In this document: piece by piece, positions 50,236-63,194 of the stretch
How positions within the stretch are numbered: the first letter of the stretch is position 1
Layout of the letters: each line of letters starts with the position of its first letter
Source of the DNA: Martelella lutilitoris
Lineage (GTDB): Bacteria; Pseudomonadota; Alphaproteobacteria; Rhizobiales; Rhizobiaceae
Direction: 5' to 3'
Length of the DNA stretch: 64,000 nt
Assembly: GCF_005924265.1 (NCBI RefSeq)
Contig: NZ_VCLB01000006.1
Coordinates: 62,001-126,000, forward strand
Position numbers and translations under genes: made by a program
Notes under the pieces: generated by a model
Database searches by the model: none
What the model saw: the letters and a program-made list of their open reading frames with translations, nothing else
What the model was told of the DNA's origin: nothing

Positions 50236-51276
50236 CTACAGCGCGAGATAGCTCTCGGCGGTCTCGCGGTAGGGGCCAGTGGACTGGCGGATGCGCATCT
50301 CCGGCTTGATCAGGTGCATGCCGTTCGGCGCGTTCGAGCCGGCCAGCCTGTCGAGCAGCGCGCGTGCGGCCAGTCGCCCGACCTCGGCCTGGCCGTTCCA
50401 GACGGTGGTCAGCGACGGCGTGGAAATCGAGGCCTCTTCCAGATCGTCATAGCCGGTAACGGAAATATCGGCGCCCGGCGTCAGCCCCGCGCGCGAGATG
50501 CCGTTCATCAGGCCGATCGCCACCAGATCGTTCCAGCAGACCGCCGCCGTCGGCTTCTGCGGCAGTGACAGAAAATGCACCGCCGCCTCGAAACCGCCCT
50601 GCTTGGTGCGCGGCCCCGGAATGCGCAGGCCCGGATCGACCGGGATATTGGCCTTCTTCAGCGCGTTGACATAGCCCGCATAGCGGTCGCGCCCGGTCGA
50701 GGTCTGGTCCGTGCCGCCGATCATGGCGATGCAGCGGTGCCCGAGGCCGATCAGGTGGTTGGTGGCCAGCGCAATGCCGTAGCTGTCGTCGCCGCGATAG
50801 GTCGGCAGGTCCAGTTCCTCCATGGTGCGGGCTACGAAAATCGCTGGCATGCCGTTGTCCTCGGCCAATTGCACATCGGCCGGCGGCGTACCGATGGCCG
50901 GCGACATGATCACCCCGTCGCCGCCGAGTTGCAGCAGCGTCTCGATGAAATTGCGCTGCTTTTCGACAGAGTCGTAATGGTTGGAGAGAATGAAAGTGTG
51001 CTGGTTGCGATCGAGCTCGCTCTCGATGGCCTTGAGGATTTCGCCGTAAAACGGGTTCATGATGTCATGAACGACAACGCCGATAATGCCCGAACGCGAT
51101 GTCCGGAGGCTGGCGGCCCGGCGATTGTAGATATAGCCGAGCGTGCGGGCCTGTTCCTTGATCCGCTCGCGCGTGGCGCTGGCCACAAGCGGGCTGTCCC
51201 TGAGCGCCAGCGACACCGTGGCCGTCGAAATCCCCAGAGATTCGGCAATAGTGGAAAGTTTGACTTTCTGGGCCAC
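50236..51276 (-). CDS. LacI-family transcriptional regulator
   Basis: 346 residues from GTG 51276, with GGGAG eight bases upstream. The helix-turn-helix has Leu-Ser-Thr-Ile-Ala-Glu-Ser-Leu-Gly-Ile-Ser-Thr-Ala-Thr-Val-Ser (about 6-21), then the hinge Asn-Arg-Arg-Ala-Ala-Ser-Leu-Arg-Thr-Ser-Arg-Ser. A periplasmic-binding-protein-like sensor domain opens with Ile-Ile-Gly-Val-Val-Val-His-Asp-Ile-Met-Asn-Pro-Phe-Tyr. It probably senses a sugar or derivative and may control the dehydrogenase gene downstream. Confidence 0.92.
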   Translation of the reverse strand: MAQKVKLSTIAESLGISTATVSLALRDSPLVASATRERIKEQARTLGYIYNRRAASLRTSRSGIIGVVVHDIMNPFYGEILKAIESELDRNQHTFILSNHYDSVEKQRNFIETLLQLGGDGVIMSPAIGTPPADVQLAEDNGMPAIFVARTMEELDLPTYRGDDSYGIALATNHLIGLGHRCIAMIGGTDQTSTGRDRYAGYVNALKKANIPVDPGLRIPGPRTKQGGFEAAVHFLSLPQKPTAAVCWNDLVAIGLMNGISRAGLTPGADISVTGYDDLEEASISTPSLTTVWNGQAEVGRLAARALLDRLAGSNAPNGMHLIKPEMRIRQSTGPYRETAESYLAL

Positions 51277-51316
51277 GGCATTTCTCCCGGTGATTGAACG
51301 CCTCGCGCTGCATATC

Positions 51317-51338
51317 TTGATTTAAAATTTTAATTCAA
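51317..51338. promoter_or_regulatory. 22-bp near-palindrome upstream of the LacI gene
   Basis: Arms TTGATTTAAAA (51317-51327) and TTTTAATTCAA (51328-51338) match at 10 of 11 positions in an AT-rich patch 41 bases before the LacI start. An autoregulatory site is possible, although LacI operators usually have a central CG. Confidence 0.4.
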
Positions 51339-51496
51339 AAACCGCGAAGATTTCAACATAAAAGCAAAAATCGGTTTAATTTTCCGGGGAAACCGCCGTG
51401 GAACCCGGCTTTTCGCAGCAAGGCCGGGCAATGCCCCGCCTTGCTGCCCGCCATCATCACCCTTATATAGTCGGAAAATCCTTCAAAGGAACGAGC

Positions 51497-52558
51497 ATGA
51501 CTGACACGCAAGCTGCAAAACCCATTCCGGTGACCGTGCTGACGGGCTATCTGGGATCGGGGAAAACCACCCTGCTCAACCGGATTCTCTCCGAAAACCA
51601 CGGCAAGCAATATGCGGTCATCGTCAACGAATTCGGCGAGATCGGCATTGATAACGACCTGATCGTGGAATCCGACGAGGAAATCTACGAGATGAACAAT
51701 GGCTGCGTGTGCTGTACGGTGCGCGGCGACCTGATCCGGGTTGTCGAGGGCCTGATGCGGCGCCCGCGTTTCGACGGCATCATCGTCGAGACCACCGGCC
51801 TTGCCGATCCGGTTCCCGTGGCCCAGACCTTCTTCATGGATGACGACGTCAGGGCCAAGACGGCGCTCGACGCGGTGATCGCGCTGGTCGACGCCAAGCA
51901 CCTGCCGCTGCGTCTCAAGGACAGCCGCGAGGCGGAAGACCAGATCGCCTTCGCCGATATTGTGCTGCTCAACAAGACCGACCTCGTCAGCGCCGACGAA
52001 CTGGCCGATGTCGAAGGTCTTGTGCGCGCCATCAATCCGGCTGCCCGCATCTTCAAGACGGAACGTTCCGGCATCGAGCTGGAGCGGATCCTCAACCAGA
52101 ACGCCTTCGATCTGAAGCACGTCCTGGAGGACGACCCGCACTTCCTCGATCACGATCATGACGACCATGTCTGCGGCCCCGATTGCGACCACGACCACCA
52201 TGATCATGATCACCACGACCATCATCACCATCATCATGGTCTCTCCGATCACCATGATGTGACGGTGCAGTCGGTCTCGCTGCGCGGCGGCGCGCTTGAT
52301 CCCAACCGCTTCTTTCCGTGGATCCAGTCGGTCACTCAGAACCAGGGTCCGAACATCCTCCGCCTCAAGGGTATTCTCGCCTTCAACAATGACGACGAGC
52401 GCTATGTTGTCCAGGGCGTCCACATGATCATCGAAGGCGATCACCAGCGCCCGTGGAAGGATGGCGAGGCGCGCGAAAGCCGGCTCGTCTTCATCGGCCG
52501 CGACCTTGACCGCGAAAAGCTGGAGAAGAGCTTCCGGGCCTGCGAGGTCCGCAGCTGA
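51497..52558 (+). CDS. COG0523/CobW-family GTPase with His-rich metal-binding stretch
   Basis: 353 residues from ATG 51497, which has AAAGGA upstream. P-loop Gly-Tyr-Leu-Gly-Ser-Gly-Lys-Thr-Thr (17-25), the family hallmark Cys70-Val-Cys72-Cys73, Glu-Thr-Thr-Gly-Leu-Ala-Asp-Pro and Asn-Lys-Thr-Asp are all present. A region at about 215-255 has over 20 His/Asp residues plus a Cys-Gly-Pro-Asp-Cys. A CobW C-terminal domain closes the protein. Such GTPases deliver zinc or another metal to target enzymes. The stop shares bases with the next start (TGATG). Confidence 0.92.
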   Translation: MTDTQAAKPIPVTVLTGYLGSGKTTLLNRILSENHGKQYAVIVNEFGEIGIDNDLIVESDEEIYEMNNGCVCCTVRGDLIRVVEGLMRRPRFDGIIVETTGLADPVPVAQTFFMDDDVRAKTALDAVIALVDAKHLPLRLKDSREAEDQIAFADIVLLNKTDLVSADELADVEGLVRAINPAARIFKTERSGIELERILNQNAFDLKHVLEDDPHFLDHDHDDHVCGPDCDHDHHDHDHHDHHHHHHGLSDHHDVTVQSVSLRGGALDPNRFFPWIQSVTQNQGPNILRLKGILAFNNDDERYVVQGVHMIIEGDHQRPWKDGEARESRLVFIGRDLDREKLEKSFRACEVRS

Positions 52559-53544
52559 TGCCGAGCGTTGCGCCCGTCGACATTGACGATCACGTCATCG
52601 CCGCCGCCTTCCTCGGCGGAATTCCGTTCTTTGCCACGGCCGGAGGCCTGATCCACCGGCTCGACGACGGCGAGAAGGTGACGGAGGCCCATGATGGCCT
52701 CCTGACCTGCGTGCGCGACCCCTTCAGCCAGTCACTGATCACCGGCGGCGAGGACGGACGCGTCCTTCGCGTTGCCAAAGACGGCTCTTTCGAGGAGCTG
52801 GCAAGCGTGCCGCGCAAGTGGATTTCCGTCGTTGCCGGCGGCCCGCACGGCGCCGTCGCCTACGCCGTCGGCAAGGAAACGCGGGTGATCGCCAGCGGCG
52901 CGTCGCATCTCTTCACCGAGGAACGCAGCGTTGAAGCGGTCACGTTCGCTCCCAAGGGGCTCAGGATTGCGGCCGCGCGCTATAATGGCGCCTCGCTGCA
53001 CTGGGTCGCGGGTTCCGCTCCGCCGGTCGATCTGGAATGGAAGGGCGCCCATATCGGCATCACCTTCTCGCCGGACGGGCGCTTCCTCGTGACTTCCATG
53101 CAGGAAAACGCGCTGCATGGCTGGAAGCTCGACGGAAAGCTTTCGGCGGAAGCGCGCCACATGCGCATGAGCGGCTATCCGACCAAGGTGAAGTCCTGGT
53201 CCTGGTCGCCCAAGGGCAAGTGGCTCGCAACCTCCGGCGCGCCGGCGGCCATCGTCTGGCCATTTTCCGGCAAGGACGGGCCGATGGGAAAGGCGCCGCT
53301 CGAACTCGGGACGCGGGCCAATATCCTGGTCACCCAGGTCGCCTTCCACCCGACGGAGGAAATGCTCGCCATCGGCTTCATCGACGGCATGATCCTGGCC
53401 GTGCGCCTTTCCGACCACAAGGAAGCGCTTCTGCGCCGCCAGGGCAAGGGCGCGATCACCGCGCTGTCCTGGGACGAAGCGGGCCAGCGCCTGGCCTTCT
53501 CCTCCGAGGCCGGCGACTGCGGCCTCGTCACGATTTCAGGCTGA
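52558..53544 (+). CDS. WD40-repeat protein, partner gene of the COG0523 GTPase
   Basis: 328 residues, predicted as a single beta-propeller. Repeat edges such as Gly-Gly-Glu-Asp-Gly-Arg-Val-Leu-Arg-Val, Ile-Thr-Phe-Ser-Pro-Asp-Gly-Arg-Phe-Leu-Val-Thr and Leu-Ser-Trp-Asp-Glu-Ala-Gly-Gln-Arg-Leu-Ala-Phe recur every 40 or so residues. There is no signal peptide. It is translationally coupled to the GTPase gene through TGATG, so the two products probably act together, perhaps in metal delivery. The last 9 bases overlap the convergent GGDEF-EAL gene. Confidence 0.88.
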   Translation: MPSVAPVDIDDHVIAAAFLGGIPFFATAGGLIHRLDDGEKVTEAHDGLLTCVRDPFSQSLITGGEDGRVLRVAKDGSFEELASVPRKWISVVAGGPHGAVAYAVGKETRVIASGASHLFTEERSVEAVTFAPKGLRIAAARYNGASLHWVAGSAPPVDLEWKGAHIGITFSPDGRFLVTSMQENALHGWKLDGKLSAEARHMRMSGYPTKVKSWSWSPKGKWLATSGAPAAIVWPFSGKDGPMGKAPLELGTRANILVTQVAFHPTEEMLAIGFIDGMILAVRLSDHKEALLRRQGKGAITALSWDEAGQRLAFSSEAGDCGLVTISG

Positions 53545-55107
53545 ACCGTTCTCGCGCCGCGGTCGGCCATCCGGGTGGTTCTTCAAGACGCCCGCCAGTT
53601 CTTCTGCAGGCACCGGCATGGCGTTGAAATAGCCCTGCACGGCATCCGCGCCATGCTCACAGATCCAGTCCATCTGGACCTTGTCCTCGATCCCCTCCGC
53701 GACCGTCTTCAGCCCGAGCGCCCGGCACAGCTTGATGGTCGAGGCAACGATCTCGTCGCTTTGCGGATCGGTTCCGACGCCGGAGATGAAGCTGCGGTCG
53801 ATCTTGATCCGGTCAAAGGGCAGTTCGCGAAGCTGGCGCAGGCTGGAATAGCCCGTGCCGAAATCATCAAGCGCGACGCGAATGCCCTCCGCCTTAAGAC
53901 GCAGGATGTTTTTGCGGGTGGTATCGAGATCGACCACCAGCGCATCCTCGGTCACCTCCAGTTCCACACGGGAAGGCGGAAAATGACCCCGGCGCAGGAT
54001 GTCGAGCACCTCTTTGGCAAAACCGGGATCGCACAGCTGGTGCGGCGTTACATTGACCGCGATCGCCGTTGAAGCCGGCCATTGGTGCGCATCCTTGCAG
54101 GCCTCAGTCAACACCGTCTCGAACAATTGCGGGATCAGCCCCGCCGCCTCGGCATGGGGAACGAAGTCGCCGGCGCTCAGCACGCCGAGCTTCGGGTGTT
54201 TCCAGCGCGCCAGCACCTCGACAAGTACGACATCGCCGGCATGGCAACTGCTGATCAGCTGGTAATAGGGCACGATCTGACCCGACGAGAGCGCATCGGA
54301 AAGATCAAGCTCAAGCATATGTTCGGCCTCCGACCCGCCATCCATATCGTCGCTGAAGGCAACGATGCGACGACGCCCCTCCTCCTTGGCCCGGTACATC
54401 GCCGTATCGGCCCTCTTCAGCAAGGTGTCGCGGTTCGTGCCGTCCTTCGGATAGGATGCAATGCCGATGCTGACCGAAGGCGTGATCTCGCGCCCGAGCA
54501 GCCTGACCGGGCGGGACACATCCGCCAGAAGTCGTGATGCCACGTTCTCGGCGGTATCCCCGTTCCCACCGTCATGCATGAGGATCGCGAATTCGTCGCC
54601 GCCAAGTCGACCGAGAAAATCTTCGGGGCGAACGGTCTTCTTCAGCCGGTCGGAAACAACCTGCAGCAACCGATCTCCCGCCTCGTGGCCGAGATTGTCG
54701 TTGATCTGCTTGAAACGGTCGAAATCGATGAAAAGAAGCGAAAACCGGTCGGATTGACGGCGTGCCCGCGCCAAACGCCGCTCGCATTCCTCCTCGAAAT
54801 AGCGGCGGTTGGCAATACCCGTCAGCGGATCCTGCCGGGCCAGAGCCTGCGCCAGCCGCTCGGCCTCATGCCGGCTCGCTATCTCCTTGCGCAATGAACG
54901 CGTGCGGCGGACCAGCAGGAACAGAAGCCCGATGCTCGCAACCATGAATGCGGTAAAGAACTCGTCAAGTTCCCAGCTCTCATGCGAGCGAGAGAAGTCG
55001 CTCAGCCGTTCGAAGGATTCGAAATAGACGAGAAAGGCCAGAATCGGCGCGGCGATCAATAAAACGACCACTATATCATTGCGCAGTTTCTTCTTTAGGT
55101 TTGACAT
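53536..55107 (-). CDS. Membrane-bound GGDEF-EAL protein (c-di-GMP turnover)
   Basis: 523 residues. Two N-terminal helices (about 11-28 and 50-66) enclose a short periplasmic loop. The GGDEF domain has the intact motif at 169-173 and an inhibitory-site Arg-x-x-Asp at 160-163. The EAL domain carries Glu-Val-Leu in place of Glu-Ala-Leu, with Asn-Val-Thr, Glu-Val-Thr-Glu-Asp, Asp-Asp-Phe-Gly-Thr-Gly and Lys-Ile-Asp-Arg retained. Both cyclase and phosphodiesterase activity are therefore possible. It is a single gene, and its cue is unknown. Confidence 0.92.
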   Translation of the reverse strand: MSNLKKKLRNDIVVVLLIAAPILAFLVYFESFERLSDFSRSHESWELDEFFTAFMVASIGLLFLLVRRTRSLRKEIASRHEAERLAQALARQDPLTGIANRRYFEEECERRLARARRQSDRFSLLFIDFDRFKQINDNLGHEAGDRLLQVVSDRLKKTVRPEDFLGRLGGDEFAILMHDGGNGDTAENVASRLLADVSRPVRLLGREITPSVSIGIASYPKDGTNRDTLLKRADTAMYRAKEEGRRRIVAFSDDMDGGSEAEHMLELDLSDALSSGQIVPYYQLISSCHAGDVVLVEVLARWKHPKLGVLSAGDFVPHAEAAGLIPQLFETVLTEACKDAHQWPASTAIAVNVTPHQLCDPGFAKEVLDILRRGHFPPSRVELEVTEDALVVDLDTTRKNILRLKAEGIRVALDDFGTGYSSLRQLRELPFDRIKIDRSFISGVGTDPQSDEIVASTIKLCRALGLKTVAEGIEDKVQMDWICEHGADAVQGYFNAMPVPAEELAGVLKNHPDGRPRRENGSA

Positions 55108-55231
55108 TCACATCCGCACCCTGAAATCGCATTTGGCGAGGCTTTTCTTTTGTTTTGTTTCACCTCCGCACCGCGATCTATCCGTCGGAATTACGCTTTG
55201 GTGAACGACCCGGATGAAGACAATAGCCAGA

Positions 55232-55266
55232 AAACGTAAAAAGCCGCAGCTAAAAAAGCTGCGGCT
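55232..55266 (-). terminator. Rho-independent terminator of the atpHAGDC operon
   Basis: Stem AGCCGCAGC (55242-55250) with GCTGCGGCT (55258-55266), loop TAAAAAA. On the minus strand a T-rich tail follows. It lies 31 bases after the atpC stop. Confidence 0.85.
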
Positions 55267-55297
55267 CATACGATTTCACAAGCAATTCAGTGCGGGG

Positions 55298-55702
55298 TCA
55301 GCCCGGGAACACCGTCTCGTTCAGATGCGTCAGCTCGTTCATCATCTGCTCGATGGCGCTCTTGTGCTCGCGATGGCTTGCATCGTCGAGTTCCTTGCGC
55401 AGCGATTTGATGCGGTGCTCGATGGCATCCGAAGCCTCGCCGATCGGAACCGCCGTTTCGGCCAGAAGCGTGCAGGCATTGCCCTGAATATCGGCAAAGC
55501 CGTGGAACACCAGGAACTGGAACTCCTTGCCGTCGTGATTCTTGAACTTCACCATGCCGGGACGGACCGTCGTCATGGTCGGTGCATGATCCGGCATCAC
55601 CGTCATTTCGCCTTCCGCTGCCGGGATGACGACAGCATCCGTTTCAGCAGAGGCGAGAAGCTTTTCAGGGGTCACCAGCTCGAAAATCATCGTGTCAGCC
55701 AT
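55298..55702 (-). CDS. atpC: ATP synthase F1 subunit epsilon
   Basis: 134 residues. The N-terminal beta-sandwich has Phe-Glu-Leu-Val-Thr-Pro-Glu-Lys-Leu, Gly-Glu-Met-Thr-Val-Met-Pro-Asp-His-Ala-Pro and a helical C-terminal hairpin. Epsilon sits in the central stalk and restrains ATP hydrolysis. It is last in the operon, 72 bases after atpD, and is followed by a terminator. Confidence 0.95.
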   Translation of the reverse strand: MADTMIFELVTPEKLLASAETDAVVIPAAEGEMTVMPDHAPTMTTVRPGMVKFKNHDGKEFQFLVFHGFADIQGNACTLLAETAVPIGEASDAIEHRIKSLRKELDDASHREHKSAIEQMMNELTHLNETVFPG

Positions 55703-55774
55703 GACGTTCCAATCTCTTGTCTTGCAAAATCACCGAGAACCGATGGGCGGCGCGTGCGCCGCCCGCCCGAATGA

Positions 55775-57226
<1,452 letters not shown>

Positions 57227-57234
57227 TCAAGCTC

Positions 57235-58113
57235 TTACAGCGCTTCCGCGCCGGAAATAATTTCAATCAGTTCCGTGGTGATCTTTTCCTGACGCTGACG
57301 GTTATAGGAAAGCGTCAGCTTGTCGATCATCTCACCGGCGTTGCGCGTCGCATTGTCCATCGCGGTCATCTTCGCGCCCATTTCGCCGGCGGCATTTTCC
57401 AGCAGAGCGTGGAAAACCTGCACACGAATGTTGAGCGGTACGATCTCGGACAGGATCGTTTCCGCGTTGGGCTCATAGTCATAAAGCGTCGACTCGGAAC
57501 GTTCTTCTGCCCCTTCCGGCGCTGCCGCCGGGATCAGTTGATGCCCGGTCGGAACCTGCGAGATCACGGACTTGAATTCGGAATAGAACAAGGTGCAAAC
57601 GTCGAATGCGCCTTCCTCGAACATCTCCATCACGCGGTTGGCGATATCCTCGGCATTGTCAAAGCCGATCTTGCGCACATCGCGCAGTTCGGTCCGCTCG
57701 ACGATCAGGTCGGCGAACTCGCGACGCAGCGCGTCATAGCCCTTGCGGCCGACACAGAAGATCTTGACCGTCTTGCCCTTGGCGATCAGGTCACGCGCGG
57801 CAAGGCGGGCGTGGCGCGCGATCTGTGCGTTGAAACCGCCGCAAAGGCCGCGTTCAGCCGTACAGACCACCAGGAGATGAACATCATCCTTGCCGGTTCC
57901 GCTCATCAGCTTCGGCACTTCCTCGCCCTCGCCGACAGCCGCCGTCAGGTCGGCCATGACGGTGGCCATGCGTTCGGAGTAAGGCCGCGCATTTTCGGCG
58001 GCCTCCTGCGCGCGACGCAGCTTCGCCGCGGCGACCATCTGCATCGCCTTGGTGATCTTCTGCGTCGCCTTCACCGAGGCAATGCGAAGCTTCAGATCTT
58101 TCAATGAAGCCAT
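57235..58113 (-). CDS. atpG: ATP synthase F1 subunit gamma
   Basis: 292 residues. The N-terminal coiled-coil helix has [14 protein letters not shown] and the C-terminal helix Asp-Asn-Ala-Thr-Arg-Asn-Ala, both hallmark positions of the rotor shaft. The central domain contains Arg-Gly-Leu-Cys-Gly-Gly-Phe-Asn. It lies 30 bases after atpA. Confidence 0.97.
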   Translation of the reverse strand: MASLKDLKLRIASVKATQKITKAMQMVAAAKLRRAQEAAENARPYSERMATVMADLTAAVGEGEEVPKLMSGTGKDDVHLLVVCTAERGLCGGFNAQIARHARLAARDLIAKGKTVKIFCVGRKGYDALRREFADLIVERTELRDVRKIGFDNAEDIANRVMEMFEEGAFDVCTLFYSEFKSVISQVPTGHQLIPAAAPEGAEERSESTLYDYEPNAETILSEIVPLNIRVQVFHALLENAAGEMGAKMTAMDNATRNAGEMIDKLTLSYNRQRQEKITTELIEIISGAEAL

Positions 58114-58143
58114 GGGTTATAAATCCCCGCTAAGATTACCTGG

Positions 58144-60242
<2,099 letters not shown>

Positions 60243-60366
60243 AAATTCCCCTTAAAAAATCGGCGCGGGCCGTGTCGTCGCCGGCACTGCCCGAAGCCCT
60301 CAAAACCTCACAATATCCCCGGGAAACAGCAGGAAAAACATGCTGGCCCTCCCAATAGTCGGGGTT

Positions 60367-60395
60367 CGTCTAGCACAGGTAAAAGCGACTCGCAA
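60367..60395 (-). promoter_or_regulatory. Candidate promoter of the atpHAGDC operon
   Basis: On the minus strand TTGCGA (60395-60390) and TAGACG (60372-60367) are separated by 17 bases, in the 245-base space before atpH. The match to a housekeeping promoter is moderate. Nothing else was recognised in this gap. Confidence 0.3.
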
Positions 60396-60487
60396 CACGC
60401 TCAAAGCCCGTTTGGAGCATTGGCATGCGTTTCTCGTCACAAAGTCGTAAAACCCTGAAACGCAGTGCTTTTGAATGCCTTTTTCGT

Positions 60488-60874
60488 TTACGCCCAGCCA
60501 AGGCCGTAAAGCAGCATGAATACGCCCGCCACCGCCTGGCAGACGAGGAATATGCCCCCCTTGATCGACCGGCTCCCGGTCGTGCCCATCCACAACAGCC
60601 TGGTCAGAAAGCCGAAGATCAGCGCTAGGCCGAAGGTGCGATAGATCATCGGCTGGTCAAACAGCAGCGCCATCAGCGACATCGCCGCGTAGGTCCCGCC
60701 GATCATCGAGCGGATGTGGATACTCGCGCCGCTCTCCTCCTTCAGCCCCGAAAACCCCGCGAGACCCAGAAGTTTCAGCGGCGCCAGCGCCACGACGAGC
60801 CCCCAGATCAGAATCACGACCGCCATGAACAGGGCAATCTGCCCGATGAAACTCTCCGGCCAGTAAAAACTCAT
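60488..60874 (-). CDS. Small four-helix membrane protein, possibly DUF4345-like
   Basis: 128 residues with four hydrophobic segments (about 10-32, 56-74, 79-96 and 105-126). Ile-Arg-Ser-Met-Ile-Gly-Gly-Thr-Tyr-Ala-Ala at the second helix resembles the Arg-x-x-x-Gly-Gly pattern of DUF4345 proteins, but the match is weak. The function is not known. It lies between priA and the atp operon on the same strand, 60 bases after priA. Confidence 0.65.
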   Translation of the reverse strand: MSFYWPESFIGQIALFMAVVILIWGLVVALAPLKLLGLAGFSGLKEESGASIHIRSMIGGTYAAMSLMALLFDQPMIYRTFGLALIFGFLTRLLWMGTTGSRSIKGGIFLVCQAVAGVFMLLYGLGWA

Positions 60875-60934
60875 CTGGACACTCCCTTGCCATTTTCGGC
60901 GCGAGTTCCCCGCGCTTCTTCAAAATCAATCTAT

Positions 60935-63148
60935 CTAGAGAAAGCTCTGCGGGTCAATGTCAAGCTGCACGCGGACGCTGCCACGTTGTCGCGGCCCGTT
61001 TTCGAGCATTTCCCTCAAAAAAGTCTGGATGTCATCGGCCCGGCTGCCATGCACCAGCAGGCGGAAGCGGTAGCGGCCGCGCACCAGCGCCAGCGGCGCC
61101 TCGGCCGGACCAAGCACCGAGATCGAGCGCCCGACGGGAGCTGCTGCCCTTAAGCCCCTCGCATGCGCCTCGGCGTCAGAACGATTGTCGGCGGAGATGA
61201 TGACGGCCGCCAGCCGACCGAAGGGGGGAAGCCCGCTCTTTTCCCGCTCGGTGATCTCCCGGTCGTAAAATGCCTCGGCATCGCCGGAAACGATCGCCTG
61301 CATCACCGGGTGCGCTGGCTGGTAGGTCTGGATCAGGCCCTTGCTCGCAAGCCCCGTACGCCCTGCCCGTCCCGTCACCTGAGCGAGAAGCTGGAAGGTG
61401 CGCTCGGCCGCGCGCGGATCGCCATTGGCAAGGCCGATATCGGCATCGACCACGCCGACGAGCGTCATCAGCGGAAAATTATGCCCTTTCGCCACAAGCT
61501 GTGTGCCGATGATGATGTCGGCCTCGCCATTGGCGACGGCTTCGAGCTCCAACCGCAGCCGCTTGACCCCGCCGGCCATGTCGGAGGACAGGATGATCGT
61601 GCGCTTTTCCGGAAAATGCTGGTCGACTTCCTCGGCGATGCGCTCCACCCCCGGCCCGCAGGCAACGAGATGATCAAGCGTGCCGCATTCGGGACAGGCT
61701 TCGGGAACCGGTTCGCCATGGCCGCAGTGGTGGCACATCAGCCGGCCGCGAAACCGGTGCTCGACCAGCCAGCTCGAACAGTTCGGGCACTGGAAGCGAT
61801 GCCCGCAGACCCGGCAAAGCGTGAGCGGCGCATAGCCGCGGCGATTGAGAAACAGCAAGGCCTGCTCGCCGCGCCCGACCGTCCTGTCGATCTCCGACAG
61901 CAGCGTGGGCGACAGGAAACCGCCCCGCTTCGGTGGGTCGCGCCTCAGATCGACCGTCTTCAGGCTGGGCAATGCCGCCTCGGCGAAGCGGCCCGGCAGG
62001 TGGATCCGGCGGTAACGCCCGGCAAGCGCATTGACCTGGCTTTCGACGGAGGGCGTGGCAGAGGCCAGCACCGCCGGAAAGCCGCCGATGCGCGCCCGCA
62101 CCACCGCCATGTCGCGAGCGTTGTAGAAGACGCGGTCTTCCTGCTTGTAGGCCGTGTCATGCTCCTCATCGACGACGATCAGGCCGAGGTCCTCGAACGG
62201 CAGAAACAGCGCCGAGCGTGCCCCGGCCACGACGCGGATCGCCCCCTCCGCCGTCTGCCGCCAGACCTTTTCGCGCATGCGCGGCGCGAGATCCGAATGC
62301 CATTCGCCGGGCCGCGTGCCGAAGCGGGTTTCGAACCGGTCGAGGAAGCTCGCCGTCAAGGCGATTTCCGGCAGCAGGATCAGCACCTGCTTGCCTCTGG
62401 CCAGCGTTTCGGCCACGGCCTCGAAATAGACCTCCGTCTTGCCGGAACCGGTGACGCCGTCGATCAGCGTCACATTGAAACCGTCCGCTGCCACGGCTGC
62501 GCGCAAGTCGTCCGCCGCCGCATCCTGGTCGGGCGACAGCGTGGGCCGCGCATAATCGGGGTCAGGCGTGCCGAAAGCAGGCGGCGGCGGTAAAAAGACC
62601 GTGTCGAACACCCCCTGCTTCATCATCGTCTCAACAACGCTGCTGCTAACGCCGGCAGCGCGCGCAAGCCCGAGCCGCGTCCACCCGGCGCCGTCTTGCG
62701 CCAGTTCGAGAACACGCTTGCGCGCCGGCGTCATTCGCTCGGGCACCGTTCCCGTCAGCGTCAGCCCCTCGATCATCGGCTCCGGCTCAAGGGCCGCAGG
62801 CGCGCGGACGGCCATGCGCGCCACAAGCCCCGGCGGGGTGAGCGTATAGGCGGACACCCAGGCAATGAAACGGCGCATCTCCTCCGCCACGGGCGGGCAA
62901 TCGAACACATGTTCGATCGGCCTCAGCCTCTTCGGGTCAACCGCATCACCCGCCTCGTCCCAGACGATGCCGATCACCTTGCGCGGGCCGACCGGCACCT
63001 GCACGACGGAACCGGGCATCACCGCCATGCCCTCCGGCACGGCATAGGAATAGGGCCCTGCGACGGGCAGCGGCACCATCACGGGCACGCTGCGCACGAC
63101 GGCGGGGTCGATGCGTTTTCCAAAGAGGTCGAGCGAATCTGAGGTCAT
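60935..63148 (-). CDS. priA: Primosomal protein N', replication restart helicase
   Basis: 737 residues from ATG 63148; an in-frame TTG at 63157 would add three. An N-terminal DNA-binding domain is followed by the helicase core with Gly-Val-Thr-Gly-Ser-Gly-Lys-Thr-Glu-Val-Tyr and Val-Asp-Glu-Glu-His-Asp. The zinc-binding insert has eight Cys (Cys-Arg-Val-Cys ... Cys-Pro-Asn-Cys ... Cys-His-His-Cys ... Cys-Pro-Glu-Cys). PriA reloads the replisome at stalled forks. Its position before atpH is conserved in related bacteria. Confidence 0.96.
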   Translation of the reverse strand: MTSDSLDLFGKRIDPAVVRSVPVMVPLPVAGPYSYAVPEGMAVMPGSVVQVPVGPRKVIGIVWDEAGDAVDPKRLRPIEHVFDCPPVAEEMRRFIAWVSAYTLTPPGLVARMAVRAPAALEPEPMIEGLTLTGTVPERMTPARKRVLELAQDGAGWTRLGLARAAGVSSSVVETMMKQGVFDTVFLPPPPAFGTPDPDYARPTLSPDQDAAADDLRAAVAADGFNVTLIDGVTGSGKTEVYFEAVAETLARGKQVLILLPEIALTASFLDRFETRFGTRPGEWHSDLAPRMREKVWRQTAEGAIRVVAGARSALFLPFEDLGLIVVDEEHDTAYKQEDRVFYNARDMAVVRARIGGFPAVLASATPSVESQVNALAGRYRRIHLPGRFAEAALPSLKTVDLRRDPPKRGGFLSPTLLSEIDRTVGRGEQALLFLNRRGYAPLTLCRVCGHRFQCPNCSSWLVEHRFRGRLMCHHCGHGEPVPEACPECGTLDHLVACGPGVERIAEEVDQHFPEKRTIILSSDMAGGVKRLRLELEAVANGEADIIIGTQLVAKGHNFPLMTLVGVVDADIGLANGDPRAAERTFQLLAQVTGRAGRTGLASKGLIQTYQPAHPVMQAIVSGDAEAFYDREITEREKSGLPPFGRLAAVIISADNRSDAEAHARGLRAAAPVGRSISVLGPAEAPLALVRGRYRFRLLVHGSRADDIQTFLREMLENGPRQRGSVRVQLDIDPQSFL

Positions 63149-63194
63149 GGCTGGCAAGCTTGCCTGCCGCCCCCTTCAAAGTGAAGCAGAGAAT

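Noticed and set aside
52190-52260. Short direct repeats of cat/cac triplets that look like a tandem array
   Set aside because: They encode the His/Asp-rich stretch of the GTPase in frame. There are no spacers, so this is not a CRISPR or other repeat array.
53536-53544. Overlap of convergent WD40 and GGDEF-EAL genes as a possible frameshift artefact
   Set aside because: Both products end with plausible C-termini, and short 3' overlaps also occur elsewhere in the window (46942-46948).
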